From the NCBI RefSeq assembly GCF_031195445.1, contig NZ_CP133480.1, positions 744,001 through 808,000 of the forward strand: DNA of 64,000 nt. Reading direction: 5' to 3'. The translations under genes were made by a program, and so were the position numbers. Numbering within the stretch: position 1 is the first letter of the stretch; every line of letters starts with the position of its first letter. Source of the stretch: Acuticoccus sp. MNP-M23. Lineage in GTDB: Bacteria > Pseudomonadota > Alphaproteobacteria > Rhizobiales > Amorphaceae. Below, piece after piece: positions 1 to 7,523 of the stretch. The notes under the pieces were generated by a model. That model had not been told where the DNA came from and did no database searches. It saw only the letters and a list, made by a program, of their open reading frames with translations.

Positions 1-184
1 GCCCGAGGAACCAGCGCGCTCAAGCGCCTTGCTGCGGCGTGACAGCTCCCGGTAGAGCGCTTCGGGGCTGGCCGGCAGTTCATCAACTCCTCGCGCCGCA
101 CCCGTCCGCGCTTACGGCAAAAACATCTGGCGCAGGATTTGCGTTTGGGGGGACACGGCCAACTCCGGCTCCAGGCGGTCCCAT
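1..184. other. Left-edge flank upstream of nasT, no gene assigned
   Basis: No complete gene can be supported here. On the + strand a frame entering from the left edge reads to a TGA at 40-42 and could be the last 13 codons of an upstream gene. On the - strand an open frame over roughly positions 1-75 has natural-looking codons (ends in ERAGSSG at the edge) but lacks a convincing start. Both are too short to decide. The rest of the stretch looks like the nasT promoter region. Confidence 0.3.
128..142 (+). promoter_or_regulatory. Candidate sigma-54 (-24/-12) promoter of nasT
   Basis: The sequence TGGCGC-AGGAT-TTGC matches the RpoN consensus TGGCAC-N5-TTGC with one change and has the required 12-nt distance between the GG and GC elements. 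It lies 43 bp before the nasT start. RpoN/NtrC control of nitrate assimilation genes is well known, so the placement makes sense. I see no clear NtrC-binding palindrome upstream, partly because the window begins only 127 bp earlier. Confidence 0.45.
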
Positions 185-766
185 TTGCGCGTACTCGTTA
201 TCGATGAAACCCCGCTGCGCGCGTCGATCCTTGAGGAGGGCCTCCGCGAGGCGGGGCTGGAGGACGTCACGATCCTCTCCGAGACGCGCCTTCTGATGCG
301 CCAGATCGTCGAGATCGACCCTGACGTCATCCTCATCGACCTCGAAAACCCGAGCCGCGACGTTCTGGAAAGCATGTTCCAGGTCTCGCGCACGGTGGAG
401 CGCCCTATCGGCATGTTCGTCGACCAGTCCGACGCCGGGATGATCGAGCGGGCGGTGGAAGCCGGCGTCTCCACCTACATCGTCGACGGGCTGCGCAAGG
501 AGCGGGTGAAGGCAATCGTCGAGATGACCGTCTCGCGCTTCAACGCCTTCAACCGGCTCAAAAGGGAGCTGGCCGACACCAAGCGCGCGCTCGCCGACCG
601 CACATCCATCGACCGCGCCAAGGCGATCCTGATGCGGCGCCACACTATCGACGAGCCCGCCGCCTACGCCATGCTGCGACGCGCGGCGATGGATCAGCAC
701 CAGACCATCGCCGATGTGGCGCGGGCGCTGGTCTCCGCGTCCCAGCTTCTGGAGAAACGACCGTGA
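185..766 (+). CDS. nasT: NasT-type ANTAR response regulator (antiterminator)
   Basis: 193 aa. The N-terminal half (about residues 1-120) is a receiver-like domain starting MRVLVIDETPLRASIL. The C-terminal about 60 residues are an ANTAR RNA-binding domain (LADRTSIDRAKAILMRR ... AYAMLRRAAMDQ). In the NasS-NasT family, NasT binds a two-hairpin leader RNA and prevents termination when NasS releases it in the presence of nitrate or nitrite. The start is a TTG with an AGGCGG ribosome-binding site 6 nt upstream; no in-frame ATG lies upstream in the window. The stop overlaps the nasS GTG by 4 bp, consistent with a co-translated sensor/antiterminator pair. The target leader is probably the one at 1996-2248. 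Confidence 0.9.
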   Translation: MRVLVIDETPLRASILEEGLREAGLEDVTILSETRLLMRQIVEIDPDVILIDLENPSRDVLESMFQVSRTVERPIGMFVDQSDAGMIERAVEAGVSTYIVDGLRKERVKAIVEMTVSRFNAFNRLKRELADTKRALADRTSIDRAKAILMRRHTIDEPAAYAMLRRAAMDQHQTIADVARALVSASQLLEKRP

Positions 767-1995
767 CCCCCGTGCGTATCGGCTTCATCCCGCTCATCGA
801 TTGCGCCGGCCTCGTCGCCGCCGTGGGACTCGGCTTCGCGGACGCAGAAGGCCTCGATGTGGCGCTGACGCGTGAAACCTCGTGGGCGACGCTGCGCGAC
901 AAGCTTGCCGTCGGCGCGATCGACGCTGCGCATCTTCTGGCGCCGATCGCGGTCGCCTCCAAGGTCGGCATCGGCAACCCCAAGCCGCCATTTTCGGCCC
1001 TGATGAGCCTTTCGATGAATGGCAACGCCATCTCCGTCTCCCGCGCGCTGTATGGCGAGATGGCCGAGAGCCGTGAGTTTGCCGCGCCGGACGATCTTGC
1101 CGGCAAGGGCCGCGCCATTGCGAAGGTCATCGCCGCGCGCAAGGCGGCGGGCGCGCCGCGGCTGACGTTCGCGGTGGTCCACCCGTTCTCGCCGCACAAT
1201 TACGAACTTCGCTATGTGCTGGGCGCTGCCGGCATCGACCCCGACGAGGACGTCGATCTGGTGGTCGTGCCCCCTCCTTTCGTGGTCGATCATCTGCGCG
1301 GCGGCCTGATCGACGGTTTCTGCGTCGGTGCACCGTGGACAAGTATCGGTCTTCAGGAGGGGCTGACGCGCGTGATCGCGGTCAAGCCGCAGATCTGGCG
1401 CTTCGGCCCGGAAAAGGTGCTTGCAGTGCGTGAGGATTTTGCCGCGGACCGGGAGGACGTGGCGCTGCGCCTCATCCGCGCGGTCAAGGCCGGCGGGGCG
1501 TGGGCGGACGATCCGGCCAACCGGCAACGCCTCGCCGCGATGATGGCCGAGCCCGCACTCCTCGACATGGCGGCGGACACCATCGCCGGATCGCTGGCCG
1601 GCCGCGTGCCGCTGGACGACGGCCCGGCCGAAACCATTGCCGACTATGTGGTGTTCGACCGCGACGGGGCGAGCTTTCCCTGGCGCAGCCACGCGCTGTG
1701 GTTCTATTCGCAGATGCTGCGCTGGGGCCAGGTGAAGCATTCTGCGGAGGCGATGCGCGCCGCGGCCGGCGCCTACCGGCCGGATCTTTTCCGCCGCGCC
1801 TTTGCCGGCACCGACGTCACCCTGCCGGGCGCCAACGCGAAGGTTGAGGGCGCGCTTGCCGCCCCGCAGCCGGCGGGGTCGACCACCGGCCGCCTCGTTC
1901 TGCCGCGCGATGGCTTCTTCGACGGCCGCATTTTCGACCCGGACGATGTTGCCGGATACGCGTCCGCCTTCGAAGTGGGCAAAGCGCTGCGGTGA
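763..1995 (+). CDS. nasS: NasS nitrate/nitrite sensor (NrtA-like, cytoplasmic)
   Basis: 410 aa, related to the periplasmic nitrate-binding protein NrtA/CmpA, but it starts directly with the ligand domain (MTPVRIGFIPLIDCAGL) and has no signal peptide. That is the hallmark of NasS, the soluble partner that holds NasT inactive until it binds nitrate or nitrite. It shares with the downstream NrtA the blocks around HNYELRY, YCVGxPW and Y-S-x-M-x-RWGQ. The GTG start overlaps the nasT stop (GTGA). It is followed by a 253-bp non-coding leader before nrtA. Confidence 0.88.
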   Translation: MTPVRIGFIPLIDCAGLVAAVGLGFADAEGLDVALTRETSWATLRDKLAVGAIDAAHLLAPIAVASKVGIGNPKPPFSALMSLSMNGNAISVSRALYGEMAESREFAAPDDLAGKGRAIAKVIAARKAAGAPRLTFAVVHPFSPHNYELRYVLGAAGIDPDEDVDLVVVPPPFVVDHLRGGLIDGFCVGAPWTSIGLQEGLTRVIAVKPQIWRFGPEKVLAVREDFAADREDVALRLIRAVKAGGAWADDPANRQRLAAMMAEPALLDMAADTIAGSLAGRVPLDDGPAETIADYVVFDRDGASFPWRSHALWFYSQMLRWGQVKHSAEAMRAAAGAYRPDLFRRAFAGTDVTLPGANAKVEGALAAPQPAGSTTGRLVLPRDGFFDGRIFDPDDVAGYASAFEVGKALR

Positions 1996-2076
1996 ACGGC
2001 AAAAGCCGCTGCCTGCAACCTGTGCACGTTATGGCCTTTATTTGGGCTTTCAAATCGGAGGGATTTGTTTAGAAAT

Positions 2077-2102
2077 CTTCCCATCGGATTGGACCGATAA
2101 AG
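2077..2102 (+). promoter_or_regulatory. Possible NasT/ANTAR-binding hairpin in the nrtA leader
   Basis: The stem ATCGG/CCGAT (2083-2087 with 2094-2098) closes a six-base loop ATTGGA, with A at loop position 1 and G at position 4, the known ANTAR hexaloop rule. A second helix TCTT/AAGA extends it. A neighbouring hairpin (CAAATC/GATTTG, 2051-2067) has a five-base loop and one at 2113-2128 (CGTCG/CGACG) has a T-rich six-base loop, so the second half of the usual two-hairpin motif is not clear. An intrinsic terminator follows at 2147-2203. Confidence 0.5.
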
Positions 2103-2146
2103 AGTTTCGCCCCGTCGTTTTCACGACGCGATGGCAACGGCAACGT

Positions 2147-2203
2147 CGCCGGCCCCTCGACCTCCCTTTGGGAGAGCATCGAGGTTCGCCAGCGGCGTTT
2201 TTT
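2147..2203 (+). terminator. Leader terminator upstream of nrtA (regulated attenuator)
   Basis: The arm CGCCG (2147-2151) can pair with CGGCG (2193-2197), followed at once by a T6 run. Inside, CCTCGA/TCGAGG and CTCCC/GGGAG form a further stem-loop. A strong intrinsic terminator 45 bp before a structural gene, just after a possible ANTAR hairpin, is the layout expected for NasT-controlled antitermination of nitrate assimilation genes. Confidence 0.6.
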
Positions 2204-2248
2204 ATTGTGCTTTTTCTGGCCCAGCGGGCCGATGACGGAGATTGAACG

Positions 2249-3643
2249 ATGGCTGTCAAGCTGACGCGCCGTTTCACAACAGCACTTCTTGCCTCCAGCA
2301 TCCTTGTTGCGGCCGGCGCCGCACAGGCGCAGGAGACCGTCTGGCTGGATGTGGAGAAGGACGAACTCACCTTCGGTTTCATCAAGCTGACGGACATGGC
2401 CCCGCTCGCCATCGCCTACGAGAAGGGCTATTTCGAGGACGAGGGCCTGTTCGTCACGCTGGAAGCGCAGGCGAACTGGAAGGTGCTGCTCGACGGGGTG
2501 ATCACCGGCGAGCTTGACGGGGCGCACATGCTGGCCGGTCAGCCGCTCGCCGCCACCATCGGCTACGGCACCGAAGCCCACATCGTCACCCCGTTCTCCA
2601 TGGACCTCAACGGCAACGGCATCACCGTGTCCAACGAGGTGTGGGAGCGCATGAAGCCGAACATCCCGACCGATGCCGACGGCAAGCCGCAGCACCCCAT
2701 CAAGGCCGACGCGCTGAAGCCGGTGGTCGACGAATTTCGGGCCGAGGGCCGGCGCTTCGACATGGGCATGGTCTTCCCCGTCTCCACCCACAACTACGAA
2801 CTGCGCTACTGGCTGGCCGCCGGCGGCATCCACCCCGGCTACTATTCGCCGTCCGATACCTCCGGGCAGATCATGGCGGACGCGTTCCTGTCGGTGACGC
2901 CGCCGCCGCAGATGCCCTCCACGCTGGAGGCCGGCACCATCTACGGCTACTGCGTCGGCGAGCCGTGGAACCAGCAGGCGGTCGCCATGGGGATCGGCGT
3001 CCCGGTCATCACCGACTACGAGATCTGGAAGAACAACCCCGAAAAAGTCTTCGGCATGACCAGGGACTTTATCGACGAGAACCCCAACACCACGCTCGCC
3101 GTGGTCAAGGCGCTGATCCGCGCCGCCAAGTGGCTGGACGAGAACGACAACGCCAACCGCATGGAAGCGGCGGAGATCCTGTCGCAGCCCAATTATGTCG
3201 GCGCCGATGTCGAGGTCATCGCCAACTCGATGACGGGCACCTTCGAATACGAGAAGGGCGACAAACGCGACGTGCCGGACTTCAACGTCTTCTACCGTTA
3301 CTTCGCGACCTACCCCTATTATTCGGATGCCGTCTGGTATCTCACCCAGATGCGGCGCTGGGGGCAGATTGCCGAACCGCAGGCGGACAGCTGGTACGAC
3401 GAAGTCGCGAAGTCGGTCTACCGGCCGGACATCTACGAGCAGGCCGCCAAGCTCCTCATCGAGGAAGGCTTCGTCGACGAAGCCGATTTCCCCTTCGGCA
3501 CCGACGGTTACCGCGATCCGCAGGGCGACTTCATCGACGGCGTGACGTTCGATGGCCGCAAGCCCGCCGAATACCTCGAAAACTTCTCCATCGGCCTCAA
3601 GGGCGAGCAGCGCGTCGAAGGCGCCTCGGTCGTCGGCGGCTGA
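2249..3643 (+). CDS. nrtA: Nitrate ABC transporter substrate-binding protein
   Basis: 464 aa with an N-terminal signal peptide ([19 protein letters not shown]... cleaved near AQAQ). The mature part is the CmpA/NrtA nitrate-bicarbonate binding fold, with [23 protein letters not shown] and [10 protein letters not shown] blocks. It captures nitrate (or nitrite) in the periplasm and hands it to the permease encoded just downstream. A GGAG ribosome-binding site precedes the ATG. Its paralogue nasS lies upstream without a signal peptide. A small GC-rich stem-loop around 3659-3678 between this gene and the permease could lower downstream expression relative to the binding protein. Confidence 0.9.
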   Translation: MAVKLTRRFTTALLASSILVAAGAAQAQETVWLDVEKDELTFGFIKLTDMAPLAIAYEKGYFEDEGLFVTLEAQANWKVLLDGVITGELDGAHMLAGQPLAATIGYGTEAHIVTPFSMDLNGNGITVSNEVWERMKPNIPTDADGKPQHPIKADALKPVVDEFRAEGRRFDMGMVFPVSTHNYELRYWLAAGGIHPGYYSPSDTSGQIMADAFLSVTPPPQMPSTLEAGTIYGYCVGEPWNQQAVAMGIGVPVITDYEIWKNNPEKVFGMTRDFIDENPNTTLAVVKALIRAAKWLDENDNANRMEAAEILSQPNYVGADVEVIANSMTGTFEYEKGDKRDVPDFNVFYRYFATYPYYSDAVWYLTQMRRWGQIAEPQADSWYDEVAKSVYRPDIYEQAAKLLIEEGFVDEADFPFGTDGYRDPQGDFIDGVTFDGRKPAEYLENFSIGLKGEQRVEGASVVGG

Positions 3644-3710
3644 CCCTCCCCGTCCCGCCGCGCTCCGGAGAGGGCGCGACGCCCCGTCCCTTCGCTGGAG
3701 CATAAGGTCC

Positions 3711-4796
3711 ATGGCCATCACCACTGGAACCGACCCCGACGTCATGCGCGCCAGAGAGGCGCGCCGGGAAAAGCGGTTCGCGCTCATCACCCGGTCCGCC
3801 GGCTGGTTTTCCGTACTCGGTCTGGGGTTTGTCACGCCTCTTCTGAAGATCGCAGCGGGCGACAGCTTCAGGGCGCAGCGCGGCGAAATCGTGCAGAGCC
3901 TCGTGATCCCGCTTGTCGGCATCGGCCTGTTCATTGCGGCGTGGGCGATCCTTGCGCCGCAGGTGCAGACCTCGCTCGGCGCCATCCCTGGCCCCGCTGC
4001 GGTGTGGAGCCAGGCCGGCCAGCTCCTTGATGACCATGCAAGGGAGCGCGGCAAGGCTGACGCCTTCTACGCACGGCAGGAGGAGCGCAACGCAAAGCTC
4101 ACCGAAACGGGCAAGGCCGACCGCGTGAAATGGCGCACCTATACCGGCGCGCCGACCTACGTGGACCAGATCGTCACCTCGCTGAAAACCGTGGTGCTCG
4201 GCTTCGTGTTCGCCACCGTGGTGGCAGTGCCTCTCGGCATTGCGGCGGGGCTTTCGCGCTCGGTCGGCGGGGCAATCAACCCGCTGATCCAGATCTTCAA
4301 GCCCGTGTCGCCGCTGGCGTGGCTGCCGATCGTGACAATGGTGGTCTCGGCGACCTACATGGACGCGTCCGAGGCGATGCCGAAATCCATGCTGATCTCG
4401 GCCATCGTCGTCACGCTCTGCTCGCTGTGGCCGACGCTGATCAACACCTCGCTCGGGGTGGCGAGCGTCGACAAGGACCTGACCAATGTCGGCCGCGTCC
4501 TGCAGCTTCCGACGAGGCGGATGATCTCCAAGATCGTGCTGCCATCGTCGCTGCCGCTGATCTTCACGGGGCTGCGCCTGTCGCTGGGGGTCGGCTGGAT
4601 GGTGCTGATTGCCGCCGAGATGCTGTCGCAGAACCCGGGTCTCGGCAAGTTCGTCTGGGACGAGTTCCAGAACGGATCGTCCGACAGTCTTGCCCGCATC
4701 ATGGTCGCCGTCCTGACCATCGGCATCGTCGGCTTCATGCTCGACCGGCTGATGTACGCGCTCCAGGCCGCCTTCACCTTCTCCAAGCAGCGCTGA
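3711..4796 (+). CDS. nrtB: Nitrate ABC transporter permease
   Basis: 361 aa. The ATG at 3711 is chosen because GGAG lies 11 nt upstream and the open frame further upstream has no homology-like content. The N-terminal third carries membrane segments and a charged periplasmic/linker stretch (about residues 100-150). The C-terminal two thirds are a BPD_transp_1 permease core with the EAA-like loop ([15 protein letters not shown]...) and late signature [14 protein letters not shown]. It forms the inner-membrane channel for nitrate and works with NrtA and the NrtCD ATPase, whose gene starts 11 bp downstream. Confidence 0.88.
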   Translation: MAITTGTDPDVMRAREARREKRFALITRSAGWFSVLGLGFVTPLLKIAAGDSFRAQRGEIVQSLVIPLVGIGLFIAAWAILAPQVQTSLGAIPGPAAVWSQAGQLLDDHARERGKADAFYARQEERNAKLTETGKADRVKWRTYTGAPTYVDQIVTSLKTVVLGFVFATVVAVPLGIAAGLSRSVGGAINPLIQIFKPVSPLAWLPIVTMVVSATYMDASEAMPKSMLISAIVVTLCSLWPTLINTSLGVASVDKDLTNVGRVLQLPTRRMISKIVLPSSLPLIFTGLRLSLGVGWMVLIAAEMLSQNPGLGKFVWDEFQNGSSDSLARIMVAVLTIGIVGFMLDRLMYALQAAFTFSKQR

Positions 4797-4807
4797 GGGA
4801 ACGGACC

Positions 4808-6544
4808 ATGGCGTACCTCACACTGAAAAACCTCTCCAAGCACTACGGCGACGGGCCAGACCGTACCGAGGTCCTGAAAGACGTGAACCTCGACGTCGAG
4901 AAGGGCGAATTCGTCGCCATCGTCGGCTTCTCCGGGTCCGGCAAGACGACGCTGGTCTCGCTGCTTGCCGGCCTCATTGCGCCGGAAAGCGGCTCGGTCA
5001 CGCTGAATGGCGCCGAGATTACCGGCCCCGGCCCGGACCGCGGCGTCGTCTTCCAGTCCTATTCGCTGATGCCGTGGCTTTCGGTCGAAAAGAACATTGC
5101 GCTTTCGGTGGATCAGGTGTTCCCGAAGGAGAGCCGCAAGGCGCGCAGGGCGCGGGTGAAAAGCGCTGTCGAGATGGTCGGCCTCGGCCACGCCACGGAC
5201 CGCAAGCCGGCCGAACTCTCCGGCGGCATGCGCCAGCGCGTGGCGGTGGCAAGGGCGCTCGCCATGAGCCCCGAGATTTTGCTCCTCGACGAGCCGCTCT
5301 CCGCGCTCGATGCACTGACGCGCGGCAAGCTGCAGGACGAGATCGAGGCGATCTGGGAGAATGACCGCAAGACCGTGATCCTCATAACCAACGATGTGGA
5401 CGAGGCGATCCTGCTGGCGGACCGGATCATCCCGCTGACGCCCGCCCCGGCCGCAACGCTGGGTCCGGAATTTTGCGTCGATCTTCCCCGCCCGCGTGAC
5501 CGGGCGGCGGTCAACTCCGATCCGGCATTCACCAGCCTTCGGCGCGAGATCACCGGCTATCTGATGGGCGTCGGCCAGGAGCGAAAGGCGGATGCAGCGG
5601 ACAAGTCGCTCCCCAACGTCACGCCGATCACGCAGCTCCCCAGCGCCTACCGCGCGGCCGCCGCAAGCCCGGTGGAGCGGCGCTATCTGGAGTTCGCCGG
5701 CGTCAAGAAGGTCTACCCGACGCCCAAGGGCCCGCTCACCGTGGTGGACGGGTTCGACCTCAAGATGGACAAGGGCGAGTTCGTCACCCTCATCGGCCAT
5801 TCGGGCTGCGGCAAGTCCACCGTCCTGTCGATGACGGCAGGCCTCACCGACATTTCCGCCGGTGGCATCGTCCTCGACAATCGCGAGATCGACGGTGCCG
5901 GACCCGAGCGCGCCGTCGTCTTCCAGGCCCCGTCGCTGATGCCGTGGCTGACCGCCTACGACAACGTCGCCATCGGGGTCGACAAGGTCTATCCGCGCGC
6001 CTCCCGCGCCGAGAAGAACGAGATCGTCGAATATTATCTCGCCCGCGTCGGCCTTTTGGACGCGGCGGGCCGGCGGGCGGCGGACCTGTCCAATGGCATG
6101 AAGCAGCGCGTCGGCATTGCCCGCGCCTTCGCCCTCTCGCCCAAGCTCCTGCTGCTCGACGAGCCGTTCGGGATGCTGGACTCGCTGACCCGCTGGGAGC
6201 TTCAGGACGTTTTGATGGAGGTGTGGAAGCGCACCAGGGTCACGGCGGTCTGCATCACCCACGACGTTGACGAGGCAATCCTGCTGGCCGACCGCGTGGT
6301 GATGATGACCAACGGCCCCAACGCCCGCATCGGTCACATCATGAAGGTGGACCTGCCGCGCCCGCGCACCCGCAAGGCGCTGCTCGAACACCCCGACTAT
6401 TACCGCTACCGCCAGACCCTCCTCGACTTCCTGGAGGCCTACGAAGGCGGCGCGACCCCCGACCCCGAGCGCCTTGCCACCATGGCGGCGACGGCGGACG
6501 GCCGGGACGAGACCCCAACCAGCAAAAAGGCGGAGGCGGCGTGA
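4808..6544 (+). CDS. Nitrate ABC transporter, two fused ATPase domains (NrtC-NrtD type)
   Basis: 578 aa holding two complete ABC ATPase domains, about residues 1-255 and 295-540. Domain 1 has Walker [10 protein letters not shown], signature LSGGMRQRV and Walker B ILLLDEP, but its switch position reads ITNDVDEA, with Asn in place of the usual His. Domain 2 has Walker [10 protein letters not shown], a signature altered to LSNGMKQRV and a normal ITHDVDEA. Cyanobacterial transporters use separate NrtC (with a binding-protein-like tail) and NrtD; here the two ATPases are fused and no tail is present. The ATG at 4808 follows nrtB closely; the stop overlaps the next gene (TGATG). Confidence 0.87.
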   Translation: MAYLTLKNLSKHYGDGPDRTEVLKDVNLDVEKGEFVAIVGFSGSGKTTLVSLLAGLIAPESGSVTLNGAEITGPGPDRGVVFQSYSLMPWLSVEKNIALSVDQVFPKESRKARRARVKSAVEMVGLGHATDRKPAELSGGMRQRVAVARALAMSPEILLLDEPLSALDALTRGKLQDEIEAIWENDRKTVILITNDVDEAILLADRIIPLTPAPAATLGPEFCVDLPRPRDRAAVNSDPAFTSLRREITGYLMGVGQERKADAADKSLPNVTPITQLPSAYRAAAASPVERRYLEFAGVKKVYPTPKGPLTVVDGFDLKMDKGEFVTLIGHSGCGKSTVLSMTAGLTDISAGGIVLDNREIDGAGPERAVVFQAPSLMPWLTAYDNVAIGVDKVYPRASRAEKNEIVEYYLARVGLLDAAGRRAADLSNGMKQRVGIARAFALSPKLLLLDEPFGMLDSLTRWELQDVLMEVWKRTRVTAVCITHDVDEAILLADRVVMMTNGPNARIGHIMKVDLPRPRTRKALLEHPDYYRYRQTLLDFLEAYEGGATPDPERLATMAATADGRDETPTSKKAEAA

Positions 6545-7512
6545 TGGCCATCGACACGGCAGTGCGTTCCGAACGTGACGTCCTTTCCGGCAAGCGCCCG
6601 TTCATCCGCGTCACCGAGGTCTGGGTGCCCGGTGCCGATGGCAAACTTTCCCTGAAGGACGGCCTTTATGGCGGGCTCGCCGAGTTCGAGAAGGTTGCCC
6701 GCGAGACCCGCTTTGCACGCGACGAGGGCCTTCCCGGCAAGGCCTGGGCACAGGCGCGGCCGATCGTGCTGAAGGATCTCGTCGGGTCCTACTTCAAGCG
6801 CGGGGCGGCGGCGGAAGCGGCCGGTCTCACCTGTGCCCTCGCCGTTCCCGTCTTCGAGGGCGAAACCCTCAATGCCGTCCTCGTCCTCTTCTGCGGCGAG
6901 GACAGGGATCATGTGGGCGCCATCGAGCTGTGGCACACGCCCGAAGGCTCCTACGAGATGGCCCTTGCCGATGGTTATTACGGCACGGCCGACGTGTTCG
7001 AGTGGACCGCACGGCACGTCAATTTCATGAAGGGCAGCGGGCTTCCGGGCCAGACGTGGGAGGCGGAGCGGCCCGTCGTGTTCGCCGACCTGCGCGCCCC
7101 GCGCTTCGTGCGCTGGGAGAAGGCGCAGGAGGTCGGCATCTCGCGCGGGATCGGCATTCCGGTCGCAACGCCCGAGCCCGGCGTCTTCGTCCTCACGCTT
7201 CTCTCGGCGCTCGCCACCCCCATCGCCCGCCGGTTCGAGGTGTGGTCGCTGGAGGCGGACGGCGGCCTGACGCTCACCGACGGTTTTTGCGAGCGGGCGG
7301 GCCTTCTCGGCGCAGCACCGCTGAGGCTCGGCGCCGGCGAGGGCGCCGTCGGCGCGGCGGCCGCAACCGGCATCCCTGCCGTCAGCGCCGACCTTTCGGG
7401 CGAGCCGGACGTCATCGCATCCGCGGCCCGGATCGCGGGCCTTGCCACCCTCGTCGCCCTTCCCGTCTACCGCGACACCGGCCTTGCCGCCGTCGCCGTG
7501 TGGTATCTGTGA
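6544..7512 (+). CDS. Triple GAF-like repeat protein in the nitrate operon
   Basis: 322 aa, cytoplasmic, no signal or membrane segment. Three GAF-like units follow each other (about residues 15-120, 125-215 and 220-322). Each has a ligand-pocket stretch of the same pattern: GLPGKAWAQARPIVLKDL, GLPGQTWEAERPVVFADL, and a degenerate GEGAVGAAAATGIPAVSADL, followed by a hydrophobic strand (ALAVPVF, GIGIPVA, LVALPVY). GAF domains bind small ligands and are used in sensing. Position between transporter and nitrite reductase suggests a nitrate/nitrite or redox sensing role, but no effector domain is present. ATG 6544 is preferred over the GTG three bases earlier because it gives the tight TGATG overlap. 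Confidence 0.7.
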   Translation: MAIDTAVRSERDVLSGKRPFIRVTEVWVPGADGKLSLKDGLYGGLAEFEKVARETRFARDEGLPGKAWAQARPIVLKDLVGSYFKRGAAAEAAGLTCALAVPVFEGETLNAVLVLFCGEDRDHVGAIELWHTPEGSYEMALADGYYGTADVFEWTARHVNFMKGSGLPGQTWEAERPVVFADLRAPRFVRWEKAQEVGISRGIGIPVATPEPGVFVLTLLSALATPIARRFEVWSLEADGGLTLTDGFCERAGLLGAAPLRLGAGEGAVGAAAATGIPAVSADLSGEPDVIASAARIAGLATLVALPVYRDTGLAAVAVWYL

Positions 7513-7523
7513 GGATCGCCCCC

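Noticed and set aside
1-83. - strand gene start at the left edge
   Set aside because: The frame ELPASPEALYRELSRRSK looks natural but has no credible start codon and runs off the edge.
83-700. - strand frame opposite nasT
   Set aside because: The + strand frame encodes clear NasT domains; the opposite frame is a high-GC shadow.
2069-4054. 661-codon - strand frame opposite nrtA and nrtB
   Set aside because: Gly/Arg/His/Val-rich shadow of real genes with no domain pattern.
4355-6391. 678-codon - strand frame opposite the NrtCD ATPase
   Set aside because: Same low-complexity shadow pattern; Walker motifs are on the + strand.
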